NCBI GenBank assembly: GCA_032718475.1
Contig: JAUCBJ010006837.1
Location: 1 to 52,741 of the forward strand
Length of the DNA stretch: 52,741 bases
Direction: 5' to 3'
Source of the DNA: Nemertoderma westbladi
Taxonomy: Eukaryota; Xenacoelomorpha; Nemertodermatida; Nemertodermatidae
Shown one piece after another: positions 21,301 through 29,695 of this stretch; position 1 is the first letter of the stretch, and the number at the start of each line of letters is the position of its first letter. The notes below the pieces were generated by a model. It made no database searches. It saw only the letters and a list, made by a program, of their open reading frames with translations, and had not been told where the DNA came from. The position numbers were made by a program, and so were the translations under genes.

Positions 21301-23573
21301 TCAAGTATTTCATTAAAGATATGATCGCAGAATTTTATGCGTTGAAAGGCACATTCCTCGCGCAAGTTGGACAATCCGATGAAGCGAACAACGCCTTTTC
21401 CGCTGCTGTACAACTTCACGATACGTCCGCTAAGTCCTGGTCCTCGTGGGGCGAATACATCGAACAAGTATTTATCAAGAACTCTCGTGTGAATATCCAA
21501 CTCGCTACTGAAGCGGTTATTTGTTTCTTACACGCCACTCGGCATCAGAATGAACCGAAAGCTCGAAAATATATCGCCAAGGTTTTCTGGTTTCTCAGTT
21601 TCGATGACAGCCAAGAGAAACTCTCAGAAACGGTGGAGAGATACGCCCAGGGAGTGCCGCCTGTGGTGTGGTTGCCTTGGATACCCCAGTTAATGACGTG
21701 TCTAGTGCGTAAGGAAGGTAAACAGTTGTTGCACCTGGCGAGCACGGTTGCCCGGAACTATCCCCAGGCCGTTTACTTCCCTATCAGGACGCTCTATCTG
21801 ATACTGAAGATCGAGCAACGGGAGAAGTTTAAACTGATGGATTCTGTAAACGATGTCGGTGCCAGTAGCCATAGCGATATGGATGTCGATAAGAGCGACT
21901 CGCAGATTGAGTCGCAGTCGATCCGAGCCACGCCCAGTATGTGGCGTTGCTCTCGGATAATGAACCTACAGCGGGATATCCACCCGTCGCTATTGGCCTC
22001 CCTGGAGGGGATAGTGGATCGGTTGATTTGGTTCCGGGAGAACTGGTACGAGGAAGTTCTTCGTCATCTGCGACAGGGTTTGAGTCTCTGCTACACGGCG
22101 GCGTTCGAGCAACGACGCTGCGACTGTCTCGCGCCCCCACAAGTAATCGCGTTCATAAGTAAGTTAATCACCACGTTTGGTTCGTCGCAAGACGCCTCAT
22201 TGTCTCTAATGGGTAACAGCGGACAGAGAGTAGCTACCCGCGATACCGGATTCCAGAAACTCAAACAACAATTCATTGATGATTTGAACTTGAAACAACC
22301 GGGGAGCTCTAGACTCCATACTTTGATACAGAAACTTAAAAAATGGGTTAATATTTTAGAAGCGAAATGCCAACTTTTGCCTAAATTGTTTTTACTCGAA
22401 GAAAAGTGTAGGTTTTTGAGTAATTTCTCTAATACGACAGCAGATGTTCGTTTACCTGGGGAGTTTTTACTCCCTAAACACAGCCACTATCTGATCAATA
22501 TCGTGCGATTCCTTCCTCGCGTGAACACCGTCTACAAGCACGGCTCCTACGCGAAACGCCTCACCATGCGTGGCAGTAACGGCAAGATTTACCCCTACCT
22601 CGTAATGAACGACTCCATGACGGAATCCCGCAGGGAGGAACGCGTTCTACAGTTCCTCAGGTTGATCAACAATCTATTTTGTAAGCGGAAAGAAACTGCC
22701 AAGAGATTCATCGGGTTCTCTCTTCCCGCTGTCGTTCCAATTAGTCCACAGATGCGACTTATAGAAGAAGACGAATCTTCTCTATCTCTTTTCGACATCT
22801 ACAAAGAGTCGAGGAAGAACCGCGATTATTATTCCCCGTTATCGAAATACTACGATAAACTCAACTTATTCCAATCGCGCGGTTTAGAGACAACAAATAA
22901 AATGCTTATTGATATATTTACAGAAATACAAAGTGGCGAGGTTTCCGAGAGCTTGGTGCGTCGCTGGGCGTTACGGACTTACCCAACTCCCACCGAGTAC
23001 TGCACATTCCGACGGCAGTTCTGCAACCAGATGTCGCTGTTAGGATTCGTCGAGTTCGTCCTCCACCTGGACACGGTGGCCCCATCTCGGATCGAACTGA
23101 GTCGCGAGTCCGGGTGTCTGAAGCCGCTGTTCTATCACTTCGACCTGATGAGTAGCGGCGTGTTGGACGCCAACCGGGCCGTCCCCTTCCGACTGACTCC
23201 CAACCTCAGGGAACTCCTCACCCCTACCGCGGTGCGGGGCTCGCTCACCGCCAACATGGTCGCCATCGCTCGCTGTCTCATCGAGCCCAACTTCTCCGTG
23301 GAGAGCGTCCTCAGGGCGATCTTCAGGGACGAGATCATCTACTGGGATAAGAAACGGCGTCACGACGTGTCTAACATCGTTAGCGACGACGACGATTTGG
23401 AGCGGTGTCAGCTGATTAACCTGGTGGACGCCGCCGTTTCCTCGATATCCATGCGGCTACAGAACATGGCGGAATACCGCGGAGGGGAGAGTAAAGTAAC
23501 AACTCTAGTCGCCGCCGCAGAAAGTCCTGATAATCTCGCGCTTATGGATCCTGCGTGGTTCCCTTGGCTGTAG
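12357..23573 (+). CDS. TRRAP: TRRAP: PIKK-family pseudokinase scaffold of SAGA and TIP60 complexes
   Basis: A complete 3738-residue frame (human TRRAP is about 3860) in one uninterrupted exon. TRRAP/Tra1 is a nuclear scaffold that lets activators recruit the SAGA/TFTC and TIP60/NuA4 histone acetyltransferase complexes. Residues 1 to about 2500 are helical HEAT-type repeats; the FAT domain spans roughly 2560-3160 (including DIYGLLQEEDLFAALW and LVLECAWRVPNWNSM); the PI3K-like domain is about 3380-3700. The kinase catalytic segment is degenerate: FVLHLDTVAPSRI replaces the GDRHxxN loop, as known for TRRAP, and the family signature DANRAVPFRLTPN follows. The FATC tail (last 33 residues) ends DPAWFPWL. 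The ATG at 12357 has a good context (GCCATGG). GC content is patchy along the ORF (about 30% to 63% per 60 bp). The lack of introns is unusual for this gene in animals. Confidence 0.97.
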   Translation: MDLPGSSSFILPAGGIGTDIKTEMDESIDAIRKFKQHAQYLIDPSTTISRKVEVVQEIGEQLESIIGTSIYPQLLEHLVSMMLLVLQQCEPQFLSDNPCHQLRKLCLEITHRLPANDTLKPFAKQILSTIFNMLDRENEENVLVCLKIIIELHKQYRPQIQPEISHFLTFVSNIYKQLPNNIAVIFEEKPIFGPFAPSDSLTGATTSNTLTKGSDSLKVLAELPIIVVLMYQLYKANVHPIIVDFIPDIISCLQLGPLQAVKELPNFDKELYADFIAAQIKTLSFLAYMIRSYQELICTYHTQIVKGVLTLLYNCPPEVAHLRKELLIATRHILATNLRENFLPQVHELFNEDLLVSKGWTSWENLRPLAYSTLADMVHHVRANLTLPNSLLAVHLFSKNVHDDTLPIAIQTLSCKLLLNLVEGIRSHSNQSQTVCFNILSHMLDVFIHKFKVLSKIYIPDVLYKVKQISMELPVSTTSPPASPQKSLPDAAETSESVLKATQILSQQMADYRTLVKTLVCGVKTLTWGLNACHSTDMSPAAVSRHYDPPEIIAYVDLVEYGLKSLDVYKVQAGPRNTLVIRQSSVQTTKLKEEKETLEHFAGIFTSMPNMFFKEIFATKIGYIVDRISENYALQIIVNSFLASTVTSASFATIMINYLLENMEELGKVVDHSALYLKLFKLVFGSVSLFANENEQMLKPHLSAIVIRSMDLAQSAKEPFNYFLLLRALFRSIGGGSHDLLYQEFLPLLPDLLQGLNHLQCGLHKQHMKDLFVELCLTVPVRLSTLLPYLPMLMDPLVSALHGSQSLVNQGLRTLELCVDNLQPDFLYEHIQPVRAELMQALWETLRNSNEQIAHSAFRILGKFGGGNRRMIMEPQVLQYHSGDVGPCLTLHFDGVSQPILLPVKVSINTAFQKLKSTNVDIYYRRQAWEVVKCYLISVMDLSDTSHKLLKLFQHIDFKNCDFKESVPKPVETADNSVYVEALTSAFLCAAIKDLRPCALPFLANIVRHFTMLSVANYVFGSTAKSSIQNINHDDILLESISICMGHEEKELCKIGELIMNIIVDTVVDLVGSKDRACRLPLFDSLAEKLVLCCYERSWFVKQGGCLSVRFLIDNMTLVWVLGHALGFLRSLFFVILDLSGEVSNGTIDVSKDVINKLLMRCATPCDIMSSQQNNVLASIIKELVSEVTNSNNIVRHFTMECLNTIANLKSVSVSELISPHKEVIGDMIPPRKHKLRNQPLNAQIGLLEGNTYCTSLEPSLFSYDLSITEHQAYLTELCGICECDDIQISKLPCYKDIKSTIPLRAAALKCLASCHYLTPLRDKIFRILFKTLDSTDDKLQIVGFEAMKQFLSGCSNADFRNEVHNISRPLLTTLGDHKHINYNVATRLSGVTKLFPHSFNERLCDQLIDLLKKWLNDASISGTGNDKPISSELEICTAILNIFREIPAASSKLLEPLVTIILKGERDMCLETSSPFRAPLIGYLLRYPAETVEVFFGETMSYEEQWRNLFVHMVKHKDAQPLRLYMESSPHWFKDIGVMFNSHGMSPISIQQLEVEYFILQVITSLTKNRPTWLLEQVPLYYQLHQLWMNDNFHNRQSPDALHIHWREIGLVCKCLFLVYKINHNDFNLLFELLRVFTYRNVYSFNFLKKFIDTDVVAYDISKKREMFFKFIELYHDPMCQDSLKTKVMQYIIIPCFESTLKTGSVDDLIGGEPNPDMDLPENIISVFIGTIIDPAKPYGVADGMRIMFLQFSSLLVEYASLHIHDIKNKKQGDKLRRLMTYAWSCLLNKQSVDPCMRYHGHLLLSHIIAKFAIHRRIVLQVFHSLLKAHAVEARSVVKQALDILTPAIPNRMDDGNNMLQHWTKKIIIEEGQSVGQLVHILSLIVKQHDVYYPVRHQLIPHIITAIQRLGFTATASIDHKKLAGDLVDIILKWEMKCAKDKRFAEETNSGGSQDNVEYQTSMSIDKLHSDAICNFLLRIVCTAADNTNAATNQGEMVSLRCGTLLKTALSQSLWPDADLKLSFMDKILHSIDQSTPTVNYTNIYTILEFLHYLLDIMSKSKLLSGLKSLQRSLASCLSSDDSKVVKYLNQLLSKMFVLFPIEPWVATPTGASRSEAHLLYAKFEELENLYAAIAKNIVEGLVAYEKTQTGGQQPLYSVLLLMKSACSVTPNYGDRLLQILYRCLQKAIREHVMQATSSDSISSEVIALMLDLLKSRFSIMQTEMKRSFIQMLVGSLIEKSPCNKAVGSVVKIMDDWMKSQDTTNGPSIREKSIILIKLMINVEKRFADDQELVSAFLDLVHGIYNDSSFAGSELTAKLEPAFMSGLKCSIPKIRAKFFDLINSSMSKSLYIRMLYIISAQNWEHMGHYFWIKQVIEMLLCSVDKSLGVACTTPEFTLPAVSNFLPCGVSSTDIEMASASTVIETYDLDTLDEDSLQSAIKPHAEQSPEERLVHLASRHSKFISSLKDATTLGYLNAFAQLCRLDAEFAHKSFVILFPRLWAILPQQKRDILAGEIGPFLCSGSHNVQRDCHPSAINTVVEALSNCLPPVFIQPLVLKFLAKTHNLWHRACLTLERTIAEHSGFSQNKSNININLQALNTSQNTTNLQECMDALADIYGLLQEEDLFAALWISRCKMDDTAVGLRYEQQGFYQQARQVYEEGMDRARSDYNISNNPLTVLPELRLWEQRWIRCSRELNDWTLLKEYGSSRQHPNPHLVLECAWRVPNWNSMKDALQQVVEGNCPKDMVAKVNLYRGYLAICHPDEQHLNVVERLVEMSSSQAIRDWRRLPYMVSHAHIPYLQLSQQIMELQEASNVQQGLVTGQIGRNNSIHDMKGVVKTWKNRLPTIADDLSHWSDILMWRQHHYQAIVNAYEGLTAGGGTVTPPSSVTGEQQTMANNSAMLGVHASAQAIILYGKIARKQGSTGVCLDTLSQIHTIPSVPILDCFQKIKQQVKCYLQMANVLGNSELQQGLELIESTNLKYFIKDMIAEFYALKGTFLAQVGQSDEANNAFSAAVQLHDTSAKSWSSWGEYIEQVFIKNSRVNIQLATEAVICFLHATRHQNEPKARKYIAKVFWFLSFDDSQEKLSETVERYAQGVPPVVWLPWIPQLMTCLVRKEGKQLLHLASTVARNYPQAVYFPIRTLYLILKIEQREKFKLMDSVNDVGASSHSDMDVDKSDSQIESQSIRATPSMWRCSRIMNLQRDIHPSLLASLEGIVDRLIWFRENWYEEVLRHLRQGLSLCYTAAFEQRRCDCLAPPQVIAFISKLITTFGSSQDASLSLMGNSGQRVATRDTGFQKLKQQFIDDLNLKQPGSSRLHTLIQKLKKWVNILEAKCQLLPKLFLLEEKCRFLSNFSNTTADVRLPGEFLLPKHSHYLINIVRFLPRVNTVYKHGSYAKRLTMRGSNGKIYPYLVMNDSMTESRREERVLQFLRLINNLFCKRKETAKRFIGFSLPAVVPISPQMRLIEEDESSLSLFDIYKESRKNRDYYSPLSKYYDKLNLFQSRGLETTNKMLIDIFTEIQSGEVSESLVRRWALRTYPTPTEYCTFRRQFCNQMSLLGFVEFVLHLDTVAPSRIELSRESGCLKPLFYHFDLMSSGVLDANRAVPFRLTPNLRELLTPTAVRGSLTANMVAIARCLIEPNFSVESVLRAIFRDEIIYWDKKRRHDVSNIVSDDDDLERCQLINLVDAAVSSISMRLQNMAEYRGGESKVTTLVAAAESPDNLALMDPAWFPWL

Positions 23574-23644
23574 CTCCATTACTAACTCTTTTATATATTT
23601 TTTAAATACCAAGGCATCTTACCAAACCGTGTATAGAAGGCTTA

Positions 23645-23878
23645 GTTACATTACGTCTACTTTATCAGCGTTTCGTGGGAACCTCGTAACCCTGCAAAGT
23701 ATTACTTTACAGAGTTGTGGTCTATAGGACGGAACGCTGCAAAGTAATCAAACAACTTTAGGTTGTACTGTAGTAGCTGTGGTTTGTTGCTAAAAGGATA
23801 GGAATTTCATAAATATTCTTTACAATATTAAAGTAACATTCAAACCTCGATAACGCCGATAAGTTGACATAATGTAAC
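23645..23878. mobile_element. 234-bp inverted-repeat element in the TRRAP 3' region
   Basis: GTTACATTACGTC..CTTTATCAGCG at the left is matched in inverted orientation at 23840-23878 (GTTACATTATGTCAACTTAT read on the minus strand). A related single end occurs at 51959-52025 behind the TRIM-like gene, sharing GTTACATTA, ACTTATCGGCG and GCTGTAAAGTAATCAA. This is a dispersed repeat, not a gene-specific UTR motif. Confidence 0.6.
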
Positions 23879-23891
23879 AAATTACAGATAA

Positions 23892-24091
23892 GGGGGGGGG
23901 GGGGGGGGGGGGGGGGGGGCTGGACCCAAATAACAGCTGATTATTCTCAAAAGTGTTCTATTGTTTCGGTTAAAATAACGTGGCACTGTAACCTGCTCCT
24001 TTCCCTAAATGGAGAATTTAACATTGAGGCGGGATATTAATTCGCCAAGGTGGGATTTGCGTCCAGTCCCCCCCCCCCCCCCCCCCCCCCC
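23892..24091. mobile_element. 200-bp MITE bounded by G28 and C24 homopolymers
   Basis: A run of 28 G (23892-23919) is followed by CTGGACCCAAAT. At the other end ATTTGCGTCCAGT precedes a run of 24 C (24068-24091). These are inverted copies, so the homopolymers are part of the terminal inverted repeats. The interior is non-coding. Beyond the C run the sequence reads TG, giving a CAGGGG-type end on the minus strand as in many hAT elements, but no clean target-site duplication is visible. Confidence 0.7.
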
Positions 24092-24808
24092 TGTCTCAAA
24101 AATTACGTACAACATTGTGTGAAGGAAAACGCCACTATTCAGTCTCAAAGAGTCTCATTTATTTATGTTAATCTCCGTCGCAGCGGCACCTAAACCCGGT
24201 CCATCTGCTCTCACATATTATGATGTAAATGTTATAAATTATTTAAATACAATCATTTTTTGTTTTATATAATTAATATTATGTCTCCGAATAAATAGTT
24301 GTTTCATAATATATTCCATTCAATTAATAATTGTGTTCCCATATTCTAGCACTACTACTACTACTACTTTTATAATATAAAATCATAATTAGAGATGAGT
24401 AGGATTGTTGTCTTGTAAAGTACAAGATTTTGCTATGGGGTAAAAAAATATGAATCACAAACAATAAAATCAGCTCGAATATTAATTTATTATCCTATTA
24501 AATATATGTTGAGGTAACATTATATCGGCGGCTGATATTTTCGAAAGATCCCACATATTATTTTAGTGATAAAAACTCGTTCTTATCACTGATTTGACCA
24601 ATTTTTTTCTCGTTTCAGGGCCTTCCGTTCCTTCCGTACTAAATATCGCGTAGTTACAGTTGGGTTGTGTCGCAGTGACAGAGTGGCTACAGCTCCTGAA
24701 TAGGTATGGCGCGCAGGCTCAAATTGCCCACGAGTTGCTTACCGGTCTTATTCGTGTCTCACACGTCACCAATCACTCTTTTTACTGTAACCTGATAGTT
24801 CCTGCTGG

Positions 24809-25600
24809 TAGGGATGTGGTGAATGTCCGCATCCGCGGATATCCGCATGATTTTTCGCATCCGCATCCGCACCCATGGCATGCGGATGTGACATGCGGAT
24901 GTTACATGCGCTATTCAAGCATCCTGTCTGAAGGCCCAGTAACCACTCAATTAAATTTTCAATAATAATTATTTTTTCCCATATGACATTTTTTTTATTT
25001 TATCTTAAAATTATCAAAGTATAAAATATCAAAATTATTTCTTACTACTTATTTCTTATATCAACTTGGCCAGATGCAAAATAAACTACTGTACTGTATT
25101 ATGCCAGGACCTAATGTCCCAAGACCTCATGACGCAGGCCAGGACCAAACGATCGACGTGTAAGTTTGTCTGTCTGTATATCTGTCTGTAAGTCTATCTG
25201 TCTGTCGGACTCAAAGTCATAAATAGATAGAGACAATCAAGATGCTGACAAAAGTAAAAAGAGGATCAACCTTATAAGTTCGATTTTGTGTGCCAGTGTG
25301 TGTACACGTACATTATTGTACACTATACAGTATAGACTAACACTCGACGGGAACAATACAAAAAATGTTTGTTATATTATTGTTTTGTTATATTATGTCC
25401 CATTCTGTTCTATAACCTTAGACTCTTGTTAGTTTATTAATATAAGATTAGAATATAATATTAAAATGTTGGTATAACCTCGATGTAAAAGGGAGGCCAG
25501 GCAAAAATATATGTTTTAATAGACATCCGCATCCGTTCGGATGTCACCTCAGACATCTGCATCCGCAGATGTTAACAATATGAGATTCGCAACATCCCTA
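24809..25600. mobile_element. 792-bp non-autonomous hAT-type element with 8-bp TSD
   Basis: Ends are TAGGGATGT and ACATCCCTA, flanked by perfect 8-bp duplications CCTGCTGG at 24801-24808 and 25601-25608. TAGGGATG-like ends with 8-bp duplications are diagnostic of hAT elements (established). Subterminal regions are dense in CATCCGCATCCG / GCGGATG words, probable transposase-binding repeats. The interior has a (CTGT)n tract near 25165-25206 and no ORF. Confidence 0.9.
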
Positions 25601-25608
25601 CCTGCTGG

Positions 25609-26331
25609 TAGTTGTTTTATCTATTAATATTTAATTGTACACTCTTACATATTTTGTAATTCACATTTGCCCCGAGAGAGAAAGAGCTATTCAGGAAGTA
25701 AGGGGGGTGGTGAGTAATAGTAATGGGTTGAAATTTTTGTTTTTCATTTCATCTTGAACAGATTTGTATGAGGATTCCAAATCCGAAAACCGCTTAGTAA
25801 TATCTCGAGATATATGGCTCTCTGGGTGTCTGTCCGTCTGAGTGTCGGTCTGTCAATATAATATAATGTATATTTTTCAAAACAAGTTGGACCGGTAAGA
25901 TAACAAGTTATAAACTTATAAACATCGTCTCGGCCAACTTGTGTCGGTCTGTCCATCGGTCATTCTGTATAAACATCAGAAGCTGAATAAAACATTTCCT
26001 ACAAAGGCTTTTCTTGGTCGGTACTTATTTTATTTTGAAATAATAACTGAATGTGACAACAGAGTTTTTCGACACACCGTCCGTCGGACAGACAGACATT
26101 CAGACTGACAAGATTTCTTTAAAAGTAAAAACTGAATGAAATCATAATAACCCCCATCAGCGAATATTTTATCAAGGTGTGGTGCTTTCATGTTGATAGA
26201 TGTTATATTAACAGACATTCTTACATATTGACAGTGGAGTTTTGCGTAAAAAATATAAATTCTGGCTGTAGCCGCTAAGGGGCATCAAAATTATTTTTTT
26301 TAATTAAAGACCAGTACATCCACGAACCCTC
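25609..26331. other. Gene-free stretch
   Basis: Contains two stretches rich in CTGTCTGTCCGTC-like words (about 25815-25855 and, inverted, about 26075-26110). No gene seen. Confidence 0.5.
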
Positions 26332-26338
26332 TTGTATA

Positions 26339-27176
26339 GGGATAGTTATAAAACCCGAAAAAAACGAAAAGGACGAAATTATTAACGAAAATATCGAAAT
26401 TATAAAACTTTAAATAAAATCAAACTTTCCAGTAAGATCGGTATTATTAGAAAGCACACTTTACATTTTTTAATTAATAAAATCCGATAATTTCGCCCCA
26501 TTTTCGACCCTAAAAGTAATTTAATACCAAATACTAGCTCTGCTGATTGGTTGTTAGGGGTGATCCAATGATTGCAAAACACCACAAGATGGCGCTCAAA
26601 TTATGACAGTACAGTCAGAGTGTAGGCCTACTGCAGTTATAGCGACTGCTGGACTGCAATTCTGTAGTTACGTTCACCTGTTCACATCCGCCACGCCGCG
26701 TCACTTGCCTGACAGTCACTGTAGGCCTACAGTGCACACCTAGGCCAGGTAGCGCTAAAGGCACCGTATGCCGTAATGCAAACAACATTTCATATGGGAA
26801 TTACATCGTTGCAGTATTGGGTTAGGGTACCGGACCGCTTCTTTCAACTTTGCCGCTTCAGGCTGTACCGTACCATATGCTTGTACTGTACAGTAATACA
26901 CCAGTAGGCCCCTATACTGATCTGTTGATGCTGAGTCATTCATCCAAGCTGCCATTATTGGTCAACACCCAACAACCAACCAGGAGACAGTATTTGGTAT
27001 TAAATTACTTTTAAGGTCGAAAATGGGGCGAATTTTATTAATTAAAAAATGTAAAGTGTGACTTATAATTATACTCATCTTATTGGAATGCGAGATTTTG
27101 TAGATTGTTTGATAATTTTGATATTTTCGCTGATAAATTCGTCTTTTTCGTTATTTTCGGGATTTATAACTATCCC
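26339..27176. mobile_element. 838-bp MITE with ~200-bp inverted arms and 7-bp TSD
   Basis: Ends are GGGATAGTTATAAA and its complement. TTGTATA is duplicated at 26332-26338 and 27177-27183. The arms match over about 200 bp (26339-26540 against 26990-27176), including CACTTTACATTTTTTAATTA and CGCCCCATTTTCGACC. The central 450 bp is unique and GC-richer and contains two TAGGCCTA palindromes. No ORF. Confidence 0.85.
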
Positions 27177-27183
27177 TTGTATA

Positions 27184-27712
27184 GTACCCTTACTGCCCCA
27201 TCTCCCCCAACCCTGGTATTTGTGTTGATACAGTATTTCCTGATAATTAAAATTAAAGTCCCTTTTTTAAAATTAGGCAGCAGCTTATTTTTGGCCGTAA
27301 CTTCGCGAGTTTTGATCGTAGGGATCTTATTTTGGGCTCATTCTGTTCGGAATATATGGTTTTTATTCAAATCCACTTTTAATTTTATAATGTTTTCTCA
27401 TGACCTACTATATAGGTATATAGTCTATAGGATGTCATGGTTTTCTCATCCAAAAAAGCTGTGAAAAAAATACATATTTTTAAAAATTGTGTTCCAATAT
27501 TCTAGATTTTGCAGTCTAAAAGTAAAGTAAATTGCTGATTTCAAAAATCTATAGGTTTAGAGGTTTTTATTTCGCTGCATTGCAACAATTAAGTCACAAA
27601 TGCTTCCAATAACTATTGGAATCGTTTAGACGTTTGGTACTAAGATGGATTGGATAAATAAAGTGCATCAGATTTTATTATTGATAATGTTTCCAAGGGA
27701 ACCTACATTTGT
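27184..27712. other. Gene-free stretch
   Basis: AT-rich; only a domain-less ORF that begins inside the preceding element runs through it. No gene seen. Confidence 0.5.
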
Positions 27713-29224
27713 CCCAGGTAGCACAGGACGTCCACGAAAAAAATTGAACGTTCATATTTGGTACTTTTTTCCTGCGAATCTGAATGAACATCTGTGAAAT
27801 ATCGTTCAAAATTGGTAAAAATTGCTGACGTTGTGAGTAATTTACCAAATTGTGACGTTCACATTAGGTAATTTAACGTCCTAACTTTAAAGAAATTGAA
27901 TATGTACCAAAACAAACGAATATTGAACGTTCAAATTGCGTCCAGTTATGCGTTCATTTTTTTGTACCTAAATAACTTGTTATGTCAATGGCATGTTCAA
28001 ACTTGTTCGTGATACAATTATCTGACTATTTATTATTTTGCAAATATTTTTAATGTTGGTTAGCCTATTCCTTGTATGGTTGGTGTGGTTCCGCTTAGTT
28101 ATACTGTATCTGGACTAATGGTTCATTCTCAATACAAAACAATTACTTTAAGTAATCGAAAAATTATTCACACAACAAAACATTGATAACCAATACAATG
28201 CTGACGCATTTTTAAACATTTTAAACAACAAATAACATCAAAATTAGACAAAGGTGATTCTACTGATTACTAATGCTAATACACTAGTACTATGTCACGA
28301 AAAATTGTAATAAAATTATTAGAATATATTAGGCCTTTTGAACCAAGAAAATATCAAACAAAGAAAACCGCAAAAGTTTGTCTATTTTGATACCAACTGA
28401 CCAAATACCATTACATTTTGTTGAGATAAATCGGATATATGGGCGTTGGAATGTTCAAACTTCTATCATGCGTAGGGTAATTTTTTTAATCGCAAAACAT
28501 TATTTTTTATTTTACAAATTTATCATATTATATAAACCTTTCTTACGTTTCAATTGCTTTTTGTATGTATTATTGCCTTATTGCATAGATACAAAATTTC
28601 AAATATCAATTATAAGGTCATAAAATTAATTAATTTTTTTAAGATTCATCAATATGAATAATCTATTTTGGCTGGAAATAAGATAAAATACAGAAATCTA
28701 ACTAATCCAATGCGAATTTGTGGATCATCACCATAATATATCATGGATACTCTTATATCACTATCGATTAAATAATTTCATATATACTCTGATGCTTCCT
28801 TCTCTAAATGTATAGGGTATTGTAGGTGTAGGGCCGTAGGATAGGGTGTAGGGATTGGATAAGGTAGGCTACCCCCCCCCCCCCCCCCCCCCCCCTCTCT
28901 ACACAGAACATGCACCAACAAACAGTGATTGGTTGGTCTCACGTTAAATTTTTACGTTTATTCAACCTAATATGGACCTATAACACACCAGAAGTGAACG
29001 TCTAGTGAACACGTCATTTGAACATAGATTGCCTGTGGTCTCTTTTACGTTCAATTGCCCGTTCATATTACGGTACTTCTGACGGCCAACTTTGAACTAT
29101 TGAACGTTTAGCATCAATAGCATCTTATGGGAGAAATACAACGTCATATGAACATAAATCCACAACGTCTGGACGAATAATGAACGTAAATTTACCGTAA
29201 ATTTACGTATTTGTGCTACCTGGG
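27713..29224. mobile_element. 1.5-kb inverted-repeat element with ACGTTCA-rich ends
   Basis: Perfect 13-bp terminal inverted repeats CCCAGGTAGCACA / TGTGCTACCTGGG. The outer 250-300 bp at each end carry many copies of GAACGT/ACGTTC words, including the palindrome TTGAACGTTCA near 27745 and 27920 and several on the right between 28990 and 29195. No ORF of note. A run of 24 C lies inside at 28872-28895. No duplication is clear at the borders; superfamily unknown. Confidence 0.7.
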
Positions 29225-29695
29225 GTAGTAGCAGTCGGACAACAACTGTGGTTGTTACACATTTATTAGCGGGATGATAACTATTCCTAATGCTGGGCTA
29301 CGGCCAAAAAAGTTATTTTGCCCTAGGGCTAAATAACCATGTTATTCCCTCTTAGTAGTGAAGTGTTTATCGTGACACCACAGACTGACATACAAACATA
29401 GGAACCGGTATTGCTGCTGTACTCGTCTTAGGTCTGTTGTGTGTCACATCAGGTGTAAATCAGGTATTCAGACCACCAACTAGTTTTGTACTTCATGTTT
29501 CATTATTATTGGGCGTTTTGTATTTCATGTTTCATTATTATTGGGCTGTGCTCTACTAGACAGCAAGGCCTATTTATGTCTCATTAATCACCTCATTGTC
29601 ATACTCATATTATTGACGAATTATACTGACGGAACTGACCCATGACAACTTTCAATTTCCACAGCAAATTAAGAGGTACCGGTACAGTAGGCCTA
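29225..29695. other. Gene-free stretch
   Basis: At 29270-29350 there is a TGCCCTAGGGCTAAATAACCATG stretch, a distant relative of the palindrome at 33072. At 29487-29545 a segment of about 35 bp ending in TTTCATTATTATTGGGC is repeated in tandem. No gene. Confidence 0.5.

Larger units (their letters stand above)
23574..24800. other. TRRAP 3' flank with two small inverted-repeat elements
   Basis: Holds the elements at 23645-23878 and 23892-24091 described separately, then AT-rich sequence with a candidate polyadenylation signal AATAAA at 24290-24295 and an (ACT)n run near 24350-24367. If that signal is used, both elements sit in the TRRAP 3' UTR. No gene at 24370-24800. Confidence 0.5.

Noticed and set aside
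27105-27464. 119-residue ORF spanning the end of a MITE
   Set aside because: Begins inside the element's inverted arm, is hydrophobic by AT-rich composition and has no domain.
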